Shown: positions 4,842 to 8,954 of the stretch, piece by piece
How the letters are laid out: each line of letters begins with the position of its first letter
Numbering within the stretch: the first letter of the stretch is position 1
Assembly: GCA_900754275.1 (NCBI GenBank)
Contig: CAAECF010000091.1
Coordinates: 1 to 8,954, forward strand
Length of the DNA: 8,954 nt
From: an uncultured Collinsella sp.
Lineage (GTDB): Bacteria > Actinomycetota > Coriobacteriia > Coriobacteriales > Coriobacteriaceae
Direction of reading: 5' to 3'
The notes under the pieces: generated by a model
Seen by the model: only the letters and a program-made list of their open reading frames with translations
Told to the model about the DNA's origin: nothing
The model's database searches: none
Position numbers and translations under genes: made by a program

Positions 4842-4870
4842 ATTTTACCACGGCGCACCCGAGCATAAAC
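4842..4870 (-). promoter_or_regulatory. Candidate promoter of fba, extended -10
   Basis: On the minus strand TAAAAT (4842-4847) is preceded by TGG (TG at 4849-4850), an extended -10, with a poor -35 GTTTAT (4865-4870) 17 nt away. Transcription would start near 4835 with a UTR of about 34 nt. An inverted repeat AAACG-TT-CGTTT (4867-4878) overlaps the -35 box and could be an operator. Confidence 0.5.
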
Positions 4871-4995
4871 GTTCGTTTGTTCACGAATATCGTCCAAACA
4901 GACTTTTTTGACCGTTTGCCCTACGGAATCGACCCGTTGGGGAAAAATAGCTTGACGTCTGGACGCTTCTCGTGCTTCAAAAGCCGACCATTAAG

Positions 4996-5679
4996 CTACA
5001 TCTGCATGAAAGGGTTCTGTATGAGCTCGCGTGCCATGGTGGTCGAATCGCCATGGCCGGTTAGGCAAACGGTATCGGGCGGAAGAAGCCGGGCGAGCTT
5101 GGAGAGCGAGCGCAGAATAGCCGCCCCATCTCCTCCAGAAAGATCGGTGCGGCCGTGCCCACCCGGAAACAGGGTGTCGCCCACAAAGGCAATGTTCCCC
5201 TGCTCGGTGGCAGCAAACAAGACGATCCCGCCCGGCGTATGCCCCGGCGTCTCGATCACCTGCAGGCAGATATCGCCCACCTCGATAGCATCGCCCTCGG
5301 CGAGCAGGCGCGTCGGCTCCCCGGGGTCGGGCGTCTCAATGCCCCACATAGCTCGCTGCTCCTCGATGTTCGCATGCGGCACCGTCACATCCTTAGCACA
5401 CAGCTCATACTGGCAGCCCTCGCCAACGGTGGTTCGCACGCCGGCAACACCACCAACATGATCGGCATGGCCATGAGTGCATACGGCGCCAAGCACGCGT
5501 ACGCCGGGATGCTCGGCTCGAATATGCTCCACCAAACGCTCGCCTTCCCATGCGGGATCGATAATCACGCACTCATTGTCCGAAATAACAGCATAGCTAT
5601 TGGTCTGAATGGGACCGTTTACGAGCGTCTCGATCTCGACCGATCCCTTGGGAGTTAAATCCAAGGACACAGCACTCAT
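4996..5679 (-). CDS. Metallo-beta-lactamase fold hydrolase, glyoxalase II-like
   Basis: The 227-residue protein has the complete two-metal site of the family: T-H-G-H-A-D-H (H69, H71, D73, H74), H147 in ETPGHTPGG, D168 in FVGDTLFPGGHGRTD and H209 in CLTGHGD. The GRTDL segment and overall length (about 200-230) are typical of the small YcbL/YqgX-type hydrolases often labelled hydroxyacylglutathione hydrolase-like; these hydrolyse thioesters, but the true substrate is usually unknown, and a glutathione substrate is doubtful in this type of organism. ATG at 5677-5679 is served by AGGAG (5686-5690), six nt upstream. It follows rel by 84 nt containing one hairpin; in clostridia and relatives a similar hydrolase follows relA or relA-dtd, so the linkage is an old one. 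No signal peptide is seen. Confidence 0.9.
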   Translation of the reverse strand: MSAVSLDLTPKGSVEIETLVNGPIQTNSYAVISDNECVIIDPAWEGERLVEHIRAEHPGVRVLGAVCTHGHADHVGGVAGVRTTVGEGCQYELCAKDVTVPHANIEEQRAMWGIETPDPGEPTRLLAEGDAIEVGDICLQVIETPGHTPGGIVLFAATEQGNIAFVGDTLFPGGHGRTDLSGGDGAAILRSLSKLARLLPPDTVCLTGHGDSTTMARELIQNPFMQM

Positions 5680-5699
5680 GCCCCTCTCCTCTCTATAGA

Positions 5700-5727
5700 A
5701 CTCGAGGCATCAAACGATGCCTCGAGT
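5700..5727 (-). terminator. Perfect 11-bp hairpin between rel and the metallo-hydrolase
   Basis: ACTCGAGGCAT and ATGCCTCGAGT form a perfect 11-bp stem with a 6-nt loop. On the minus strand it is followed by UCUAUAG, a poor U-run, and then by the SD of the hydrolase. It could be a partial terminator or an mRNA processing/stability hairpin that sets different levels of the two genes. Confidence 0.45.
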
Positions 5728-5763
5728 GTAGCGAATATCGATAATGTGGCACGTTCGTCGCGA

Positions 5764-8124
5764 CTAAACGCGGCGCTTAAGCTGGGCTCCACCCTCGCCG
5801 GGCATCAAGCGACGCGCGTCGTAGACCGAGTCAACGCTGCTGATAGAGGCAAGCAACGGATCCAGGCCGCTCGCGTCCGAGATCTCGACCATAAAGCGCA
5901 GGGTTGCAATACCCTCGCGGTTGGTCGACGTGGCGGCAGAAAGGATATTGCCGCCCGCATCGCCAATAGCAATGGTGACATCCTTGAGCAGGCCCATGCG
6001 GTCCAGGCACTCCACCACGATCTCGACCTGGAAGAGGGTGTCGGCAGCGCCGTCCCACTCCACGTCGATCATGCGCTCGGGATGTTCCATAAGGCCTTTG
6101 ACGTTGGGACAGTTGGCGCGATGCACCGAGACGCCGCGACCGCGCGTGATGAAGCCGACGATGTCGTCGCCCGTCACGGGGTTGCAGCAATGGGCCAGAC
6201 GGACCAGCAGGCCGCTGTTGCTCTCGCCCTTGACGATAATGCCGTTGCTGGCGCTCTTGCCGCGCTTTTGCGGCTTGCGGTTGGAGCCGCGGGCAGGCTG
6301 CTTGACGACCTCGGCAATGGCTTCGGCCTTGGTGAGCTGTTCCTCGGGTTTGGGGTCCAAGATTTGCTCGACCTTATTGCCAACGGCACGTGGGGCGACT
6401 TTGCCCGCACCAACGGCGGCAAACAGGTCCTCGAGCTGCTTATAGTTAAACTGCTCCGCCACGGCGTTGAGCGCACGCGTGGATCGTGGCGTAGAGATGC
6501 CATATCCGCGCTTGCGCAGGTCCTTAGCCAGTATATCGCGGCCGGCGGCAGCGTCGTCGTCCTTGGTCGCGGCGGCGAAGTAACGGCGGATCTTTGACTT
6601 GGCGGAAGGTGTCTTAACGATCTTGAGCCAATCACGCGACGGCTTGGAACTCTTGTTGGTCAGAATCTCGACACGGTCGCCCGTCTTGATCTCGTGCGTG
6701 AGCGGGGCCACCGCACCGTTGATCTTAGCGCCGACGCAGTGGTTGCCCACCTCGGTGTGAACGGCATAGGCAAAGTCGAGCGGCGTGGAGCCGGCACGAA
6801 GCGCCATGACCTCGCCCTTGGGCGTAAAGACGAAGATCTCCTGATCGAACAGATCGACCTTCAGCGAATGCAGGTATTCCTTGGCGTCGGTGATCTCATC
6901 AGACGCAGCCCAATCGAGCGAATGTTTGAGCCAGTTAATCTGGTCGTCCAAGCGCTGGGCATCATTGGTCTTAGACGCAGACGATCCGCCCGACTTCTTA
7001 TAGAGCCAGTGAGCGGCAATACCGTACTCGGCCTGCTCGTGCATCTCGTAGGTACGAATCTGAATCTCGAGCGGGCGGGCCGTGGGGCCGATAACCGTCG
7101 TGTGGAGCGACTGGTAGTTATTGACCTTGGGCATGGCGATATAGTCTTTAAAGCGACCAGGCATGGGGTGCCACAGCGTATGCACCGCGCCGAGCGTAGA
7201 GTAGCAATCACGTACCGAATGCGTGATGACGCGCAGTGCCACCAGGTCGTAGATCTCGGAAAATTCCTTGCCCTTGCGCTTCATCTTTTGGTAGATGGAC
7301 CAATAGTGCTTGGAACGGCCGTTGATCTGGAAGTCCTCCAGGCCAATGCGGTTGAGCTCGTCGGTGAGCGTCTTGATGGTCTCGGCCAGATAGCGTTCAC
7401 GGACCTCGCGCGACTCCGCCACCATGCGCGCGATGCGTTGGTAGGCGTCGGGCTCAAGATAGAAGAAGGACAGGTCCTCGAGCTCCCATTTAATGGAGCT
7501 CATGCCCAGACGGTCGGCCAGGGGCGCATACACGTCCATGGTCTCGCGGGCCTTAAACAGGCGACGGTCCTCACGCAGGGCCGCAAGGGTGCGCATGTTG
7601 TGCAGACGGTCGGCAAGCTTAACGATGATGACGCGGATGTCCTTGGACATGGCGAGGAACATCTTTCGCAGCGTGAGCGCCTGTTTCTCGTCCATGCTGT
7701 CGACTTCGATGTTGGTGAGCTTGGTCACGCCATCGACGAGCTCGGCCACCGTATCGCCAAACAGGCCGGAAACATCGGCAAGCGAGGTCTCGGTATCCTC
7801 GACGGTATCGTGCAGCAGCGCGGCGCACACCACATCGCAGTCCATCTTGAGATCGGCCAAAATGATGGCCACCTCGACGGGATGGTTGATGTACATCTCA
7901 CCCGAGCGGCGCTTTTGGTTGCAGTGCTTCTCGGCAGCAAAGCAATAGGCCTGCTCCACCTTAGAAAAGTCGTCCTCATTCATATATTTGAGGCACAGGC
8001 GCTCCAGCTTGTCGTAGCTGTCCGCCATAATCTCGGGCGGCAGCTCATCGGCATGCTTATAGTGCTCCATCTCCGAGAACGGCTGGAGGGCGGAATCATG
8101 GGCGGTACGGGCTGCGGCATCCAT
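5764..8124 (-). CDS. relA: Bifunctional (p)ppGpp synthetase/hydrolase, RelA/SpoT (Rel) family
   Basis: Makes (p)ppGpp from ATP and GDP/GTP on stalled ribosomes and degrades it, controlling the stringent response. The 786-residue protein has the full long-Rel order: HD hydrolase (about 60-200; H81, H105-D106, E109-D110 in HDTVEDT, and KLADRLHNMRTL), synthetase (about 265-375; YWSIYQKMKRKG, RFKDYIA at 324-330, NNYQSLHTT, EIQIRT), TGS (about 426-488), a conserved cysteine region (HCCNPV with C646-C647, and C672) and a C-terminal ACT domain (about 698-775). An intact HD centre and RFKD, rather than the EXDD of RelA-only enzymes, mark a bifunctional Rel. ATG at 8122-8124 has AAGGGGA upstream and lies 15 nt after the helicase stop, implying co-transcription. 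The N-terminus is about 25 residues longer than usual; M19 or M33 are weaker start options without a comparable SD. Confidence 0.97.
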   Translation of the reverse strand: MDAAARTAHDSALQPFSEMEHYKHADELPPEIMADSYDKLERLCLKYMNEDDFSKVEQAYCFAAEKHCNQKRRSGEMYINHPVEVAIILADLKMDCDVVCAALLHDTVEDTETSLADVSGLFGDTVAELVDGVTKLTNIEVDSMDEKQALTLRKMFLAMSKDIRVIIVKLADRLHNMRTLAALREDRRLFKARETMDVYAPLADRLGMSSIKWELEDLSFFYLEPDAYQRIARMVAESREVRERYLAETIKTLTDELNRIGLEDFQINGRSKHYWSIYQKMKRKGKEFSEIYDLVALRVITHSVRDCYSTLGAVHTLWHPMPGRFKDYIAMPKVNNYQSLHTTVIGPTARPLEIQIRTYEMHEQAEYGIAAHWLYKKSGGSSASKTNDAQRLDDQINWLKHSLDWAASDEITDAKEYLHSLKVDLFDQEIFVFTPKGEVMALRAGSTPLDFAYAVHTEVGNHCVGAKINGAVAPLTHEIKTGDRVEILTNKSSKPSRDWLKIVKTPSAKSKIRRYFAAATKDDDAAAGRDILAKDLRKRGYGISTPRSTRALNAVAEQFNYKQLEDLFAAVGAGKVAPRAVGNKVEQILDPKPEEQLTKAEAIAEVVKQPARGSNRKPQKRGKSASNGIIVKGESNSGLLVRLAHCCNPVTGDDIVGFITRGRGVSVHRANCPNVKGLMEHPERMIDVEWDGAADTLFQVEIVVECLDRMGLLKDVTIAIGDAGGNILSAATSTNREGIATLRFMVEISDASGLDPLLASISSVDSVYDARRLMPGEGGAQLKRRV

Positions 8125-8139
8125 CGAGGTCCCCTTCCC

Positions 8140-8954
8140 CTAGGCCCGCGGTACGATCGGGCGGTTAACTTTGGCTAGCATATCAGAAGCGCACGAATCG
8201 AGCGCCCAACTCCGGAAAGCCGAGAACTCCATGCGCGAACGCAAGCCCTCCAAATAGCGAATTGACCTGCTCAATTGCACACGGCCGGGGTTTTCGGCCA
8301 TCGCGATGCGACGGGTGTCGTCAAACCCCGAAACGCGACAGAAGCCAAGCTCTTCGAAGATTCCCAGGCCACTTTCCACCGAGCGCTCGTCGACCGGCGT
8401 GCGAGCATCGATGGCAAGGCACATCTGCGCGATGTCGATATCGCTCGCGCTAAAGGAATCGTCCCCGGTCTTGCCGCGGTTGGAGCGCCACATGGTTTGC
8501 AGCGCGCGATAGAGCGTGACGAGCTCGTCGCGCTCAGGCGCATAGCAGTCGAGTAGGCGCTCGTTAATGCGGGCGTCGCGCGACGAATAGAGCAGGTGAA
8601 TCACGGCGGGCTGTCCATCGCGACCGGCGCGGCCACTCATCTGGTTAAACTCAATCGCGCCAAACGGCATGTGATAGAGCACGACATGGCGAATATCGGG
8701 AAGGTTGACGCCCTCGCCAAAGGCAGAGGTCGAGACGATGCAGCTGAGGCATCCGTCACGAAACGCCTCCTCTACGCGATGGCGGTCGGTGCGCGTAAGG
8801 CCCGCGTTGTAAAAGGCGATATGCGACGCGTAGTCGGGAACGCGTTTGCGTAGCGTCTTGGCAAGCGCCACGGACTGATCACGCGAGTTGACGTAGATGA
8901 CGGTCTTCTCCCCCGTCGCGACGATGGACACCAGGCGGTTTTCGCGGCTCCGCA
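8140..8954 (-). CDS. RecQ-like superfamily 2 helicase C-terminal part, probable tail of a RecJ-helicase fusion (cut by the right edge)
   Basis: Only the C-terminal 270 or so residues are in the window; the frame is open to the edge, so the GTG at 8931 is not a start. Visible is a helicase C-lobe: KTVIYVNSR (motif IV-like), STSAFGEGVNLPDIRHVVLY (motif V) and QMSGRAGRDGQ (motif VI with its arginines), in RecQ style. About 160 residues follow without a recognised RecQ zinc site, ending in a segment SRSIRYLEGLRSRMEFSAF...VNRPI. In Firmicutes recJ precedes relA (often with apt between), and I recall RecJ proteins with a helicase attached in this bacterial group, so a RecJ fusion is the leading idea; this is inferred, since the DHH nuclease domains would lie beyond 8954. 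Otherwise it is a stand-alone RecQ-like DNA helicase. The stop at 8140-8142 is 15 nt before rel. Confidence 0.75.
   Translation of the reverse strand, partial: RSRENRLVSIVATGEKTVIYVNSRDQSVALAKTLRKRVPDYASHIAFYNAGLTRTDRHRVEEAFRDGCLSCIVSTSAFGEGVNLPDIRHVVLYHMPFGAIEFNQMSGRAGRDGQPAVIHLLYSSRDARINERLLDCYAPERDELVTLYRALQTMWRSNRGKTGDDSFSASDIDIAQMCLAIDARTPVDERSVESGLGIFEELGFCRVSGFDDTRRIAMAENPGRVQLSRSIRYLEGLRSRMEFSAFRSWALDSCASDMLAKVNRPIVPRA

Noticed and set aside
4802..4897. Upstream extension of fba by 32 codons
   Set aside because: Class II aldolases begin at the equivalent of MLVNAADML, the full AGGAGG is placed for the ATG at 4801, and the extension covers the promoter.
5680..5763. A dtd (D-aminoacyl-tRNA deacylase) gene, or apt between helicase and rel, as in Firmicutes
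   Set aside because: The gaps are 84 and 15 nt with no room for either gene.
5746..8178. Large plus-strand frames of up to 494 codons opposite rel
   Set aside because: They are shadows of a GC-rich, strongly biased gene; their residues show no family and rel is unambiguous.
1..8954. CRISPR array, insertion sequence, transposase, integrase or phage genes
   Set aside because: No regularly spaced repeats, no terminal inverted repeats bounding a transposase and no such protein; the att-like tRNA duplication has no integrase in the window.

Overview
The window reads as chromosomal backbone from a GC-rich Gram-positive bacterium, most likely a Coriobacteriia member such as Collinsella. That placement is inferred from protein flavour, strong G/C third positions, good Shine-Dalgarno (SD) sites, a genome-encoded tRNA CCA and a Firmicutes-like recJ/rel/metallo-hydrolase order; no database search was run. 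Every supported gene lies on the minus strand, so transcription runs from right to left. The many long plus-strand open frames are shadows.

In order of transcription (right to left): the 3' part of a RecQ-like helicase module, probably the tail of a RecJ-helicase fusion cut by the right edge (8140-8954); a full bifunctional Rel (p)ppGpp synthetase/hydrolase 15 nt after it (5764-8124); a perfect hairpin and then a glyoxalase-II-like metallo-hydrolase (4996-5679); class II fructose-bisphosphate aldolase with its own extended -10 promoter (3935-4801); a 350-bp gene-free stretch with a duplicated element and a near-continuous 92-nt hairpin; a cytoplasmic transglutaminase-like protein (2150-3583); tRNA-Leu(CAA) with terminator (2024-2110); a copy of the tRNA tail plus terminator, separated from the original by a cluster of palindromes; then the infC-rpmI-rplT translation operon (393-1577) and its strong terminator (335-371).

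The left 330 bases hold no convincing gene. They are dense in hairpins and carry a TTGAGAAC element resembling actinobacterial rRNA leaders and spacers, so they may be the leader of an rRNA operon starting beyond the left edge.

The most interesting part is the infC control region (about 1575-1790). infC appears to start at a rare ATA codon with an ideally placed SD. The usual ATG lies on top of that SD and has none of its own. Just upstream is an attenuator-type terminator with seven U residues. An 18-codon leader reading frame, whose own SD is buried in a hairpin, runs through the terminator and stops inside the infC ribosome-binding region. Together this suggests layered control of IF3/L35/L20: transcription attenuation, possibly L20-dependent as in Bacillus, plus IF3 self-control through a non-standard start codon. 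The window otherwise holds ordinary housekeeping genes; I see no defence system, CRISPR array, transposase or biosynthetic cluster.
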